From Siphonodentalium dalli (taxonomy: Eukaryota > Mollusca > Scaphopoda > Gadilida > Siphonodentaliidae): a DNA stretch of 64,000 nucleotides. Made by a program: the position numbers and the translations under genes. Each line of letters starts with the position of its first letter. Position 1 is the stretch's first letter. A model generated the notes under the pieces. That model worked only from the letters and a program-made list of their open reading frames with translations. It was not told where the DNA came from and searched no databases. This document shows, piece after piece, positions 49,440-61,429 of the stretch. The stretch lies in NCBI GenBank assembly GCA_032622095.1, contig CP136061.1:19160991-19224990 (forward strand), given 5' to 3'.

Positions 49440-51383
49440 AATTAAAACAAAACAAAATAAATTCCATGATGGCGTCCAATATGGACTGCCTAATTCTGCT
49501 CCAAAACATGTATATTGAATATATGGATGTTTATTGGGGGAAACCGATTATTTCAATGATATTTTCATTAACTGGGATCCAAAACCCGACTTATGGGAGC
49601 GTGCTTCGCGCGCGACTGTATCTTAAGCGTATGTGCATATTTAATAAGCCAACAATTGGAATCCCAACAGAAGATTGGGGTGGGTCCCTTGTGCGATCTG
49701 TCCATCGAAAACTATTTAGACATCTCAAGACACGTAAGACCCAGTAACTTAATATACAGAATAGATACATCTATTGCCTGAGTGACTAATATTTATATTT
49801 GTTACAATGAGGTCAAATAGTTGCGAAGCCAGCACCACAATTCTTTCCCTCCATAGTAAATCTTAAAACAACTTCTAAAGAATTATTAATTTACCTTATA
49901 TTTGGTATGGAGCGTCCTTGGTTTACTGGAGTTCAGATTTGTTAACATCACGTCACCAAGTTAATTATTTGCGAAGCCACAGCCATAACTATTTCCCTCC
50001 ATAGTAATTCTCAAAACAACTTCTTACGAACAATTGACCAGGTCAGTCGCGCAATTATTGGAAGAGCCACGGTCAATAATTTTTTTTAAACCAAATGTTA
50101 CATTTAAATTATTGCTTTATTTAACCAAAAACAAAAAATTAAATGAGAAAATTAACTTTTACTACTTGCTAAATTTTATCTTTTAATTATTTCATTTAAA
50201 TTTTAGTATTTACAGTATACTAAGTCCAAGTCTTTATAATCTGTTGAGTGACCCCACAGTCGTTTACTTGCTTTGTTAGTAATAATTTGAAGGATTACTT
50301 GTTTAAACGCAATTGTTATCAAAATATTTTATGTATTTTTTTATAATTTCTATTTATATGTAATACTATAATCTTGGTGGCGTTACCATATCTGACTATG
50401 GTTTTCTTGTTTCTAGTGTGTGGATACGTTCACCTTGATTGGTGGTCATCCGTGTTCGTTAAACAATCTCTCCGGGGTATACGCTCGTAACCATGGACGC
50501 GCTCGAGTTATGATCCATCAATATTATCGTCTGTTTCTATAACTGACTGCAATTTCATTTTAGATTGGTTGTCGTTGATGTAATATGTGTGCAATGACGT
50601 GGCTAGAGGGTCTCCGTTAACGGGGTTTTCATGTGGGATTTCCAAATGCACCCCTTAAAAAATCAACAGTTGGAAATTTCATAATGACAAAACATAAACA
50701 AACAAAAAATAAAAACAAAGAGAAAAAAAAGACAAACGGAACAAAACAAAGAAATGGTCACTGACCAAAATGTCCCCCCGCCGAAAGTGGCAGATTTGCA
50801 GGATTTATGGGTTTCAGATCCCTATGCTACAAATTGTAGGAGGAATTGTTTACCAATATGATACAAAGTGCATAATATTCACTAAATATGTTGCACATCT
50901 TCAATGTGTCGAGAAAGGATCAATAACTCTAAAAATAAAAAACATAAAACATTTCTAAAATGGCAATAACTCCGTCAAAATGACTCCGACTGAACTCAAA
51001 ATCGCACCGAACTCAGAATCGAAGCAGCGCAGGTTCCCGTGCTGGTTGACATATGTGCCAAGTTTAAATAGAAATTGATTGGGAAATGACGGAATACAGA
51101 CTCGGACAAAAGATGCGCCCATGATGTACGATTCTGTGTAAAAAAAAAATGAAGGCCAATAACTACGCCAAAATGAGTCCGACGAACTCAAAAATCGTAA
51201 GTGCGCAGATTCCCATGCTGGTTGCCAACTGTCCCAAGTTTAAAACAAATGACTGAACAATGACAGAACACAGACTCGGACAACAACACACATGACCACT
51301 GTTCGGGCAGATTACCGACTATATATATTTACATCAACACTATGCACATTTTCTATCCCGAAAAGTAGGAAGAAATTGAAGTA
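49440..51383. other. Non-coding; two small duplications and repeat X copy 3
   Basis: A ~160-bp duplication is seen at 49808/49966 (TTCCCTCCATAGTAA, AAAACAACTTCT). A ~205-bp duplication is seen at about 50958/51165 (GGCAATAACTCCGTCAAAAT, CAGACTCGGACAA). The inverse copy of repeat X is at about 50330-50420. A 93-codon frame at 49466-49747 has no recognisable features. Confidence 0.45.
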
Positions 51384-52414
51384 TCTATTATATATTTTGA
51401 AAGATCTGTGTGTGTGTGTGTGTGTATCTGTCTGTGAGTGTGTGTGTAATCGACCGACCCGATTTCGATGAAACTTGGTACGTGGGGGTATTTTCGGCCG
51501 GGGGTTAACATAGGCCTATTGATTTGCCCGTGCGACGTGACCTTGACCTTCAAAACTCATATCTCGGGATCCGCAGTGCTATCACGCCGGATTTAGCACT
51601 GCGATGCAGGGAGGATAACTCTATATTCATACGTCGACGAACGTTAGCAATTTGCAGGCATGCAATTACGCATCGTGCATTTTTCCCAAAATTATAACAT
51701 TTACAATATATATTGTCAATTTGCAGGCTATTAAAAATCGTGCATCTATCCCAAAATATATCATTTATTACAATTTCTGATATATAAATTTTGTTACAGC
51801 TAATATTCTTAGGTCTATTGTCGATAAGATTTATTTTTTGTATATTCACACCACGCATAGGCTCAAGCTGTTTACATTTACCCCGCGGGTCTGGAATCTC
51901 ATCCAAGAATCCATTTAGCTGAAATGATACTTCGTTGTTGCGAAATGGAATCTACCGGTGGCCCCAAGCCGTCAATGTCAACAACATCGAAATTGTTCAA
52001 CTTTGACTGCGAGAAAATAATTAGTTAAAATTTACCACACAATGCTAATTTATCTTTACGTTGAAGCTTGATAATTAATGAGCGTGTGTATATGAGGCGC
52101 GTTTACATACTTTAGTGGAAATCAAATCGGTTAAAACTGGCGGATTTTTACGGACGAACTTTGATACATAGGGTATCTCGGTATCCGCTGGGCCGATTTC
52201 CCGGTATCCGCTTGCCCAATTTCCACCATTTTTGGGGTGTTGGTGTTGGAAAATTGCCAGACGGATTTTGACAAAATTTGATACTTAGTGGACCATAGTG
52301 GTAATTGTTTCCAGGGAGTGTTTTGGACGGGTCAAATCGTGACCCCACCTGACCTTGACCTTCAAAATGGTCAATTCAATGTCAAAGCCCGGACGAAGTC
52401 GGGTCACCTTCTAG
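51384..52414 (+). mobile_element. Solo Helitron-like non-autonomous element
   Basis: It begins TCTATTATATATTTTGAAAG after A51383 and ends CTAG (52411-52414) before T52415, with CCCGGACGAAGTCGGG about 9 bases before the end: the same two ends as H1, in an AT target. A TG microsatellite follows the 5' end. Between about 51555 and 52090 the interior is unlike H1. The 3' part has GACCTTGACCTTCAAAATGG and TTTGACAAAATTTGATACTT. No coding. Confidence 0.75.
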
Positions 52415-52926
52415 TAGTATATATGATGTGATTATAGATCTCCTAAATTTGCGTACTAGATTGTATTTGGTATGGACATTACAAGCTTCGTCCCCACACA
52501 CTTTGTTGAGTGTGTCACACTGCATGGTTCATCCACCCTCAAATGATTTGGATCGTATATATATTTAGTTGGTCACACTTTGTCTAATTAGCAGGTAATA
52601 TGGTCAACTCCGGGTATAGCGTCTGGTGGCATGTGTGTGTGACCGACAAGCGTAAGCCTGAAAAGTGTGAATGGTGCTTAATTATTCAATAGGTTTTGCT
52701 TTAGGGTATACATGATACGATTACGAAGATCCATAATCCCAAGCCACTGTACATATCATATGAGGACGTCCACAATAATTGACCAGCCATAACTTCGCCT
52801 TAGCAACTATACGTTTATGTTGATAGTCACAAGGCGAATCGATATCTGCCGTTTTCTTCCATGAAGAGGTTTGGGTTTTTGTGAATTTGTGTGTAAATAA
52901 AAACAACTTCTTTGCTTTATTGCGAC
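52415..52926. other. Upstream flank of the spliced Shisa-like gene
   Basis: No gene seen. A TAAATAAAA sequence at about 52893-52901 is the closest TATA-like element, but it is only about 30 bases from the ATG, so the true promoter is uncertain. Confidence 0.35.
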
Positions 52927-55900
52927 ATGGACTGTTTAATACAGGTTGTGGTTATATTTGGAATAGTCATTCTTTCAGGTTATCAAGGTGAGTTTTTTGC
53001 GCAACTTATTTCACTGCATGTGAGATCAGACCTCAATAACAAATTTAACAATATTCCATGTTTAACTGCAATAATTGTTGTGCTGTCGTATGATGAAGTT
53101 GTAGAAACAAGTTTCAGATATACAGGCGATTGTCTGTTGCTGTTGTTTTTTGTTTTTGTTTTGCATCCAGACACCTCTCGGCAATAAACAACTCCCTATA
53201 TATAGCTTTTCCATATTTAGAAAGTTCTACTCTGCAGTATCAGACAACCATGCAACGCGTTTTTTGTTTGTTTAAATTTTACGATATATTTTCAAACACC
53301 CGGGACACAATCGATATATAAAAAAGTCAAGTGTTTGTCTGTCTGTCTGTGTGTGTTTGTTTGTTTGTGTTTATCTGTCACGATTTTGGCGCGTTTAAAA
53401 ATATATCATCCCATATCGGATTGCGCCCAAATTTTGACCATGTCCTGAGGCACATCTTAGAATTAGCGGTGCAGCGATGACGATATTTCCGGCATGTCAT
53501 GTTCAAAGTCATTCATCATTTTTGACCTCAGACGACTTAAATGGGCACATAGCGGCCTAGGATAACTTAAAGGGGGGCTGATGAATTGCATGATTAATAA
53601 ATAGCATTTATTGTCAGCTCAGAAAATAGGTGGGAAAATTTGTGACCACAGGTAACACCTCACGGGGAATGTCACGACATAGCTGACGTGGTAAAAAAAG
53701 GCACTCGTAATCAGCAATCAAGAGCGTTTATTATCAGCTTAAATAATTATTCACACGTTATTCCTGCATGCATGTCATGTTTGTCACCCATAATTTTTAC
53801 GGTAAATCCCCTTGTTAAAATATAAATCGTGGAAATTTTGTCCAAACCTCAAACTGTCGAAGGGTTCTTCCGAACTTCTTGTGCAATGCGTTGGAAATAT
53901 TAGATATCGTCCGCATAGAATAGACATTATGACAATAAATATTCGCTGTTTTACCAGGGATATTTTTATTTTTCAGTTGATGCAAAATGGTGTTCAGCTT
54001 ACCCAAGTTCAAAGTATTGCGCTTCGCTTTGCTGCGGATCATACTACGGCAGATACTGCTGTGGTGATGAAACGTGGAGGTAAGTCACCCGCCCTTGTGT
54101 TGACGACAATGTACGTATATATACCCAGCCTGGGTCACTGTTAAAGATGCATAATCCGAATTAACGCTCCCAAATTACTATTTCTTTGGCGGCCTGGCAA
54201 ATATTCGACAAGACGATAGGATAGGATATTATATTTTATTTCAATATACACATATTAACCCTTTACCCAACAAACCGGCCAAAACCGGCCAAATAAAGCT
54301 TCAACAGCCTAAAATATCTTCGGTCTGTCTCAATAAAACCATACAAATATGGATATCATTGGAACCGGCTCCTTGACCACATTGTGATAGTTACAGTTAT
54401 GCCCTGTGCCAATGCATTCTCTTATATATGCGAGTCGACCATAGGTCGCCTCGCATATATAAGAGAATGCATTGGCCTAAAAAAAATCTTTTTTTAACAC
54501 TTTTTACCATTTTTTCTTACATTCTTTAACAATTTTATAATTTGTAATGTGTTAAGCCAATGCATTCTCTTATATATGCGAGGCGACCTATGGTCGACTC
54601 GCATATATAAGAGAATGCATTGGCACAGGGCCCTTCTGTTGGGTAAAGGGTTAATACATAGTACATTTGACAAATATTGTATTGTATTTCGAGGTGTGGC
54701 ACAGTCAGGTTAGATTGTTTTCTTGCTACCCCAAGTCGGACCATATTGTGCATGACGATGAATATCTCTAAAATCAAGTGGCCTTGACTGTTAGCGATAT
54801 GTGACCATCCGCCCAGATTTAGTTGAACAAAATGTTGATAAATAACACGTTTTGTGCAATTTTATACCATATAGTTGACTATGGTTAGCATTTTTGTGGG
54901 CAATTACTCGATTCTGATATATATATAACTGAACAGGTATTTAAAAATAATATTGCTGTTGAAATTGTTGTTGGAATCTGATGATATTGGGACCATCGAA
55001 TATGATTGAGTATCATTAAAGGCACGTGAGGCCTTAGTTGCCGAAAATATTCATATTTGTTCCAATCACCGTAAACAGAAAAACATTAAAACGCATACAG
55101 TTTCGTTCATATATACCATGACCATCGCGTAAACAGCATGTTATCATAAATATTTACTATATTTTACCTAAGCAAGAGCCTGATTGTGTTACAGAAGACA
55201 GCACAATGCTGCTGGCTAATCACACACAAATGGCATAAACGCTCTTTATTCGTTCCATATCAGGAATTCACCAACAAAGAACGCTCTTTATGTTTACCAT
55301 CATAATATAAACAAACACCAGAAAAGTTACTTTTTATGCATTTGTTTACATAACAATGGTCAGATATATGACAATAACATACTGTTTATGCGATATTTCT
55401 TATTTGTATACGGACAAAGTCTGTCTACATTTTGTTGTTCTTTCTGTTTGTGGCGGTTTTTGACGGGTGGAAATATTTTCACAGGATACCCACCGCCAAG
55501 GCCAACCGTACCTTTAAATGGTAATTGTTTGGGAAAGGTGTCTATCTTTGAAATGCCAGCTGCACTCACAGGAAGACCACAGAGACACGGCTAAAATGTA
55601 GTTACCGAGTAAGGCTGTCCAACTTTGGACTGTACCCCTCCCCCATTGAAGAACAAAATTCTCAACTCTCTGGGAAAACTGTTTGGCCCACCCTTGACTT
55701 GGTAATTCCAACTGACACCTCGAACTTTTAAACTGTCGGAAAGGAAAATTTCAATCTAACTCCCCGAACCATTGGACAATTTAAAACTGATGGTTGTGTG
55801 TAAGTCTAAACGTGGGACTTTATGATAGTCCTGTATACTAAATGGAACGGTGTCTTTTCCAGAAAAAAATATGCTATTGCTTGCACTAACATTAGCTTTT

Positions 55901-57709
55901 AATTGAACCATGCACATGTTGGAATATAGAGCTTTTTCAATTTTCAATTTGTCAATTTACACTGATATGGATCATTCGAGCGTCCAACTTGAATTTTTGT
56001 CTACGTAAACTGGAAGGACGTATAAGACAGGATATACCGGCTTCATATGCTCTGTAAAAAAACTTTCCATGGTCACAGCCATTTTCCAGCTGTTGTTATT
56101 TTTCGCACGGAAGTGAAACGCTCATTATTTATAGAATATCAGAAATAGACACGGATTCTCTTTTCTTTTGTGCCATGCCGTGCCAATGGCTGTTTCTTTT
56201 ATTTGGGACCAACACATCGTCTTCAACGTTGTATTTTTATGACTCCAATGCGTCTTTCTGTGACATATAATGCTCCTAGAAAGGTAGCTAGTTTCCATAG
56301 AAAAATTCAAAAGCAAATACTATTTGGTGTATTTTTGGAGCGCAAAACGCCAAGTGGCTTTAAAGGTACTCAGTCCGATTAGACGCTCATAAATTACTAT
56401 TTCTTTGGCTTTGGGGGTCAAAAACATTTGATTCGAGTCGAGGAACCCACCCATCAAAGCTCAGAGTGATTAGATATCGATTTTTGATATCTATTAATTT
56501 TCGGAGATGTGGGCCACAAGTTGACAGAACCACGTGCTCAAAATGGACAAACTGCGGGTGTAAGATGGATAACACTAAAATCAAGTGGGTACTGTTAACA
56601 ATAATAACCACTTGATTTTAGAGTTATCCATCTTACACCCGCCCTCTATGGGTGTTTTCTCTGGAGGTGTTTTTTAGTTGTCAATGGACCAATGGGCGAA
56701 ATATGATTAAAACTATACTTGGATATTTTCGTACGGTACTCGAACCATATGATTAGAAAGGTACTTGTCTGTTTTGCAGCACTGGCTTGATTGTCGGTAT
56801 CGCCGTTGCGTGTGTGGTGGGAGCATTAATTTTCTTCGGGTTTATCATACTAGTCCTCGGCTACCAACAAAAGAAAAGGACAAGGGTTACAGACACAGTG
56901 ACAGTTTTCAATAGAAATCCCGGTAAGTTGATTTGCAATATACATGTAGTTGTGGAAATGTACATCGCTTGCATCCTCAACAAGGCCTGGAGGCTTGGAA
57001 AATCATCTGTTAATCCGGGTTGGGGTCAGAAAAGACTCATACACAATCTAATTTTAGATTTGAAGTAAAGCAACAATATTAATGCTATCCTACGAGAACG
57101 AGGTGGAAAAAGTCAAGGTATATAAGGTCCTAGATCATGCCCCGAATCTCTACTCTCAGAGTAGTACTCTGGCTGACGTCCGTAGAGATCGTATTCCACC
57201 AGCACAAAACCTTGGAACTTTTTTAAGTTTTGACAGGGAACCGTATAAAGTGATAAAATAACACGGGGAATATATTTCTTAATTATTATCTGTTCCCTAA
57301 TAATGTACTTCACTGTTGGTGAAGGTCCCCAACGCTAAATTTGATGTTTTCTATGACTTTTGTGAGCCGATATCGCAATAGACATTCAATTAATTACCCG
57401 TGCAGGATAAATTCCATAATTGACAGAAACGCAAAGCAAAATCGCTCACAAAGTCACCTAAATCATGACATTTTTATTTGGGATCTTCATCCACAGTGAA
57501 GTACATTATTAAGAAACAGATAATAACAAAGAAATATATTCCATGTGTTATTTTTTCGATTTTATAATGTTTCCTGTAAAAACTTCAAAAACTTCCCAGG
57601 TTTTGTACGGGTGGAATATGATCTCCAAAAGGTCCATGTGGGTGGTGTGTCCGAAAGCCATGCAATGAATAGGAATGTCTTGAAAATGATTTTATTAATG
57701 AATTTATAG
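52927..57709 (+). CDS. Spliced Shisa/CYYR-like membrane protein, five-exon model
   Basis: Proposed exons: 52927-52987 (61 nt), 53977-54079 (103), 55485-55520 (36, cassette), 56780-56922 (143) and 57600-57709 (110), stop TAG. Every intron is GT-AG (donors GTGAGT, GTAAGT, GTAATT, GTAAGT; acceptors TTTTTCAG, TTTTCACAG, GTTTTGCAG, CTTCCCAG). Phases join exactly, giving 150 residues, or 138 without the 36-nt exon, which also keeps frame. Residues 1-20 are a signal peptide. The ectodomain has C26, C35, C39-C40 and C48-C49 (CCGSYYGRYCC), the six-cysteine Shisa-type pattern. The cassette adds a sequon (NRT) and a cysteine. Residues about 70-93 are the membrane segment, followed by a basic stop-transfer (YQQKKRTR) and a short tail. 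Family members modulate receptor trafficking; the partner here is unknown. Exons 1, 2 and the membrane exon are strong; the last exon and the cassette are less certain. Confidence 0.7.
54141..55019 (-). mobile_element. Element R, copy 3, in intron 2, interrupted by a MITE
   Basis: Starts after TTAA 54141-54144 with AGATGCATAATCCGAATTAA, stops at 54210-54258 where the 392-bp MITE intervenes, and resumes with GTTGAACAAAATGTTGATAA, ATAGTTGACTATGGTTAGCA and the short TTG run, ending near TTAA 55016-55019. Subtracting the inserted 396 bp leaves about 475 bp, close to the 437 bp of R1. It lies only about 60 bp after the donor of exon 2. Confidence 0.6.
54255..54654. mobile_element. TTAA-flanked foldback MITE, copy 2
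   Basis: 392 bp (54259-54650) between TTAA 54255-54258 and 54651-54654, almost identical to 240-631. Both hairpin modules (54409-54475, 54557-54623) pair better than in copy 1. It is nested in element R3 inside intron 2 of the Shisa-like gene. Confidence 0.85.
55485..55520 (+). other. Candidate 36-nt cassette microexon
   Basis: Preceded by AAATATTTTCACAG and followed by GTAATT. Read in the phase left by exon 2 it encodes twelve residues with an NRT sequon and ends in a codon completed as Cys by the next exon; there is no stop. In another phase it reads as proline-rich (GYPPPRPTVPLN), which resembles Shisa tails but does not fit the neighbouring exons. Genuine cassette use cannot be decided without transcripts. 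Confidence 0.4.
56360..56640. mobile_element. Element R derivative with a 33-bp-arm hairpin
   Basis: TTAA at 56360-56363 is followed by AGGTACTCAGTCCGATTAGA and the R-family block with ACCCACCCATCAAAGCTCAG. Then a hairpin at about 56554-56637 pairs GGGTGTAAGATGGATAACAC and TAAAATCAAGTGG with their complements around a 19-base loop. The distal part of R is missing, so this is a rearranged copy in intron 3. Confidence 0.5.
57113..57210 (-). pseudogene. Inverted duplicate of the Shisa-like terminal exon
   Basis: On the minus strand, an AG (complement of 57211-57212) is followed by a 98-nt frame that, entered in the same phase as the plus-strand exon, reads GFVLVEYDLYGRQPEYYSES and on to a stop, 32 residues in total. 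The first nine residues match the plus-strand terminal exon at 57600 (GFVRVEYDL), then the two diverge. No minus-strand upstream exons were found, so this is probably an orphan copy created by the surrounding inverted duplication. Confidence 0.5.
57170..57640. repeat. Inverted repeat around two terminal exons
   Basis: Arms of about 190 bp (57183-57375 and 57445-57640) pair through ATTCCACCNGNACAAAACCT, GGAATATATTTCTT, TATTATCTGTT and TAATAATGTACTTCACTG. Each arm holds the intron end and the start of a terminal exon, facing outward from a 70-bp centre. Confidence 0.75.
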
Positions 57710-58039
57710 AAATATGATATGGACCAAAAGATGGGTTGAAGTCTTTACAGTAATATATATTAAATGTGTTAAAAAACGACACAGAAATGGTATTGATTCA
57801 TTGTGGTATATTTTTCCCCCATTTTTTTGGGGGTCCTATTCTCATCGTGATAAAACGTGGAACACAACAAAAAATGCATCATCTTTGGAGTGTATCTGTG
57901 TAAACGCATGTGCATACTTATGGAGCTCTCAATATACACGAAGACATCAAATATAACAACATAATGCTGTAACATAATGCTGTACTTCACAAACTGCAAT
58001 GCTCCTGGATTTCTGAAGATCAACCGAATACGGTTGTTC
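57710..58039. other. 3' flank of the spliced gene
   Basis: No further exon recognised. ATTAAA at about 57756 is a possible weak polyadenylation hexamer. Confidence 0.35.
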
Positions 58040-60983
58040 TAAGGGTGGATACTCACTTTCATGTAATCTATGTAAATATCTTGTATTTGGCGACTTACAT
58101 GGGAATTACAGATCGTGTAATATTTGTCCGCTGACAACAGAGGCGGGGGGGGGGGGGGGTAGTAAAAAATTTGCAGGAATGCATGCCTTTTTTTTGCATA
58201 TGACATTTTCGGGGACCCACCACCCCAAACCTGCACACAAAAAAATTACTCCCATTTTGTTGACACCCATCACCCAAATTTCACTAAAATTGGTCTAAAA
58301 TCTCATAAAACTCTACTGATATCACTCACATGACTGGGAATGATCTCAATTAGTTCAAATAACAGTTTAACCTGGTTCAGAAGCTGTTTTAATTGAAAAA
58401 AAATAGGTCATTGTGCAGGATACACACAATTTCATAATTTCTAACTATTTCCTTGCTAGTATTAGTCTGTCAACCAGCCCATTATCTAACATATTCCATA
58501 CTTCTTATGTTAATCTACTGGAGCAACGTACTTCTATTATACTAAACTATTATACTAAACTAGCTGAAACAGGCTCCGTTCGGAGATACCTATGGCCCCC
58601 TTTAGCTTTGTGGTACTTCGCACACATTTTGATCTTAGACAGAGCCTTTATTTAGCGGCGGCCCCTTTATGCGATTGAAGCACATTTTGATCATTGAAAC
58701 ATTTTTATTTATATATATTGTTTAATATATTTTTTAGATTGAATTCCTTGCTCAATTTAACAAAACCAATTTTATTTTATTTTTATTTAATTAAAAATGT
58801 TAATACCATTATAATATCCGCCAGGGTACCCCGAGTCACCACACCAAATTTGGTTGAACTCGGTCCAGGGGTCTGAGAGAAAAATGCGGACAGATCCTAC
58901 TCGTTTACATATAGATGACAAGCAGTCACCGCGCTATACCAGACTTGCATAGTTTAGGTCTTGTGAGATATCATCTGAGTTGATAGACATGCAAAATAAT
59001 TCACTGGTTGGCTTGATGCACTGATGACAGATATTTTCTACCCATTGATAGTCACATTAATGTTTGAGACAGTTGCTCGCTCTTTTCCATGCACCCAATG
59101 ATCTAGGCATTAGTTACATCAGGACAAGTTTATTTATATATGCAAACTTAGGTCATTGTACAGGATACACACAATTCCATAATTTCTCACCATTTCTCGA
59201 TTAGTCTGTCAACCAGCCCATTATCTAGCATTATGCCTTAACACTTTTGTTAATATACTGGAGCAACGTCTGTTATAATAAATGACAAACAGTCACTATG
59301 CCAGACTTGGATATTTTAGGTGTTGTGAGAGTAACAGATCATATGAGTTGGTAGACATGCAAATATTTCACCGATTGGCTTGATGCAACGATGAACAGTG
59401 TGATGACAGTTATATTCCAGCCATTGATAGTCACATTAATGTTTGAGACATGTCACAGTTTCTCGCTCTTTTTCCATGCACACAATGATCTAGGCTTTAG
59501 TTACATCAAGACAAGTTTATTTATTCCATTTTTACATTTCTCGAAGCTTCTTTCCGAAGGGCGTCGGGAAGGAATGTTTTCACCCCATATGCAACATGCC
59601 ATAGCTTAATGTCATCTCCACTAAGGTCCATATGAGGTCCCACTAACATATATATGGTGTTTTTGCAGTTATAAATTCTTATAAAAATGTTTTAAACTGT
59701 TAGAAATGTCAAAACAGGGCACAAAAGGTCTTTAGTAAAACAATTGCATGAGGTTGTAAAAAACGCGTTTATTGCCCCTCGGGCCACCCACCCAATCCGG
59801 CATACCTTCCAGCAATTTTTTTATTACTCCCTCTGCTGACAACCCAATCATTACACATGTGTTTGAAAGCACAGAGTTCTAGTTCTAATAAGTGGGATTG
59901 TACAGGAACCCGACGGAGTCACCAGGAAATAATTGTTCGCGCGAAAACCCATATGTTGGACGTTTAGTTTAAGCCATTATCAGTCTTCTCTTATTTATAG
60001 CAGTGTTGGCTCAAGATTTCCCCGACGCAGGGACTATATATGATCACCAACGCCCCCGACGTGGTGGTTATATGATTCCGGAAGCTACCAGGATGACCAT
60101 TGTATATATTTCGGTGGGGGGGGGGGCTAACTCTTGGTCATTTTTGTAAAACAATATATTGTACCTTCTTGCCCAGATAATTCCGACTGATACATTAACC
60201 AAGTCCCTTGGTTATTGGTAGCTTTCGAGACCCCCCCCCCATTCGAGAATCATGTTCAAAATGTTCAAATTCAAGTCTGTAGATGCTATAATTGTGACAG
60301 CTAGGAATATGTTCAACCTTTGGCTTGAGAAACATATTCTTTTATAAATACTGACTGAACAATGGTATGGGGCGTCACTCTTTTTTTAATTTCAGCGCTG
60401 TACATGCATTAGTAATTGAATGTTTTCACTTGAGCTCTCACTCAAAATATCCGAGCATTCTCAGCCTACCAGTATTTCTTTCTGAAATTTCCCATGCACG
60501 TTATTCAAGGTTAAATATTGAGCTCAGCCATGCATAATTGAAAAAAAATCTCCTCTTTCTGATTTCGTCTATTAGGCTAATGGATGTTCATGATATGCGA
60601 ATCTCTAGAAATGACATGCAAATCGCATGCATGCAAGTTCTGTCAACATGGGATTCACGATGTATGAGTTATTCGAGTTCCATGTGCATCCCACACCTCC
60701 TGTTCAAATGACGCTGCTGCTGTGCGCGCATTAACACAATGCCAGGTATCAGAAGACTTGATTCATTTCGGCATCCATGAGAGAAGACATGTTTATGACT
60801 TGCCTAACATTTCCTGATAGCAGTCAGTTTTACAATCGATTATAATCACTATACTTGTCTCGCCTGTTAACGACGAACCACTCGTGAACTGCAGGTGATT
60901 AATGCTATCAATAATTTGTGTGGCCATGTCAAATACATGTAATTTACATACAGAAATTATATCCAAGTGTATATCCACCCTAA
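58040..60983. mobile_element. Harbinger-like element F, copy 2 (split)
   Basis: Termini GGGTGGATAC (58043) and ATATCCACCC (60980) are flanked by TAA on both sides (58040-58042, 60981-60983). The sequence matches F1 from both ends but is interrupted at the F1 position GTCCGCTGACAACCCAATCA by a 1.7-kb insertion (58139-59834). Without it the element is about 1.24 kb, similar to F1. Confidence 0.75.
58130..59843. mobile_element. hAT-like insertion inside F2
   Basis: GCTGACAAC at 58130-58138 and 59835-59843 brackets 1696 bp. The ends are inverted: AGAGGCGGGG...AGTAAAAAATTTGCAGGAA on the left and, complemented, AGAGGGAGTAATAAAAAAAT, TGCTGGAAGGTATGCC on the right. An 8-bp duplication with CAGAGG-type ends would be hAT; one ambiguous base makes 8 or 9 bp possible. 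The interior has a large direct duplication (58407-58545 with 59151-59280; 58906-59130 with 59280-59520) and no transposase. A G15 run at about 58144 lies just inside the left end. Confidence 0.7.
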
Positions 60984-61429
60984 ATATATATATATGTGTA
61001 TTACAATTCTATTTTTCTTATATTAGTGCAAATCGGGCCAGGTGTTAGTGTAAACATATTTTATTCCAATCAAAATAATAACATATATAAACACTTAACA
61101 GACATTTTACAGGAGAATAGAATAATATAAATTCGATTGATTGGAAAGGGGATTAAACAACAAGCCCAAGTGCTTTTATTAAGTTTGCTCCCCTTTTGTT
61201 TCGCGTCCGCTCTTCATTAAGTGTAGAGAGGGGGTCGGACGGGAAGGACTGAAAATATCATAATTATAGTAATGATGATGTCGTTAGAAGCAGGGAGAGA
61301 AATTGTGAACGAGAAAGAGGTAGAGAGGACGAGAGAGAGAAAGAGAGAGCGAGAGAGATAGAGATATAAAAGGGATGAGATGCTGGGAGAGGGGGTAGTT
61401 TTCAATAGTTGAGTTGATTTATTGCGTAT
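60984..61429. other. Non-coding; GA-rich tract
   Basis: No gene. A GAGAGA-type low-complexity purine tract lies at about 61300-61395. Confidence 0.4.

Noticed and set aside
61217-61405. Serine/leucine-rich minus frame
   Set aside because: Low-complexity GA tract read on the opposite strand.
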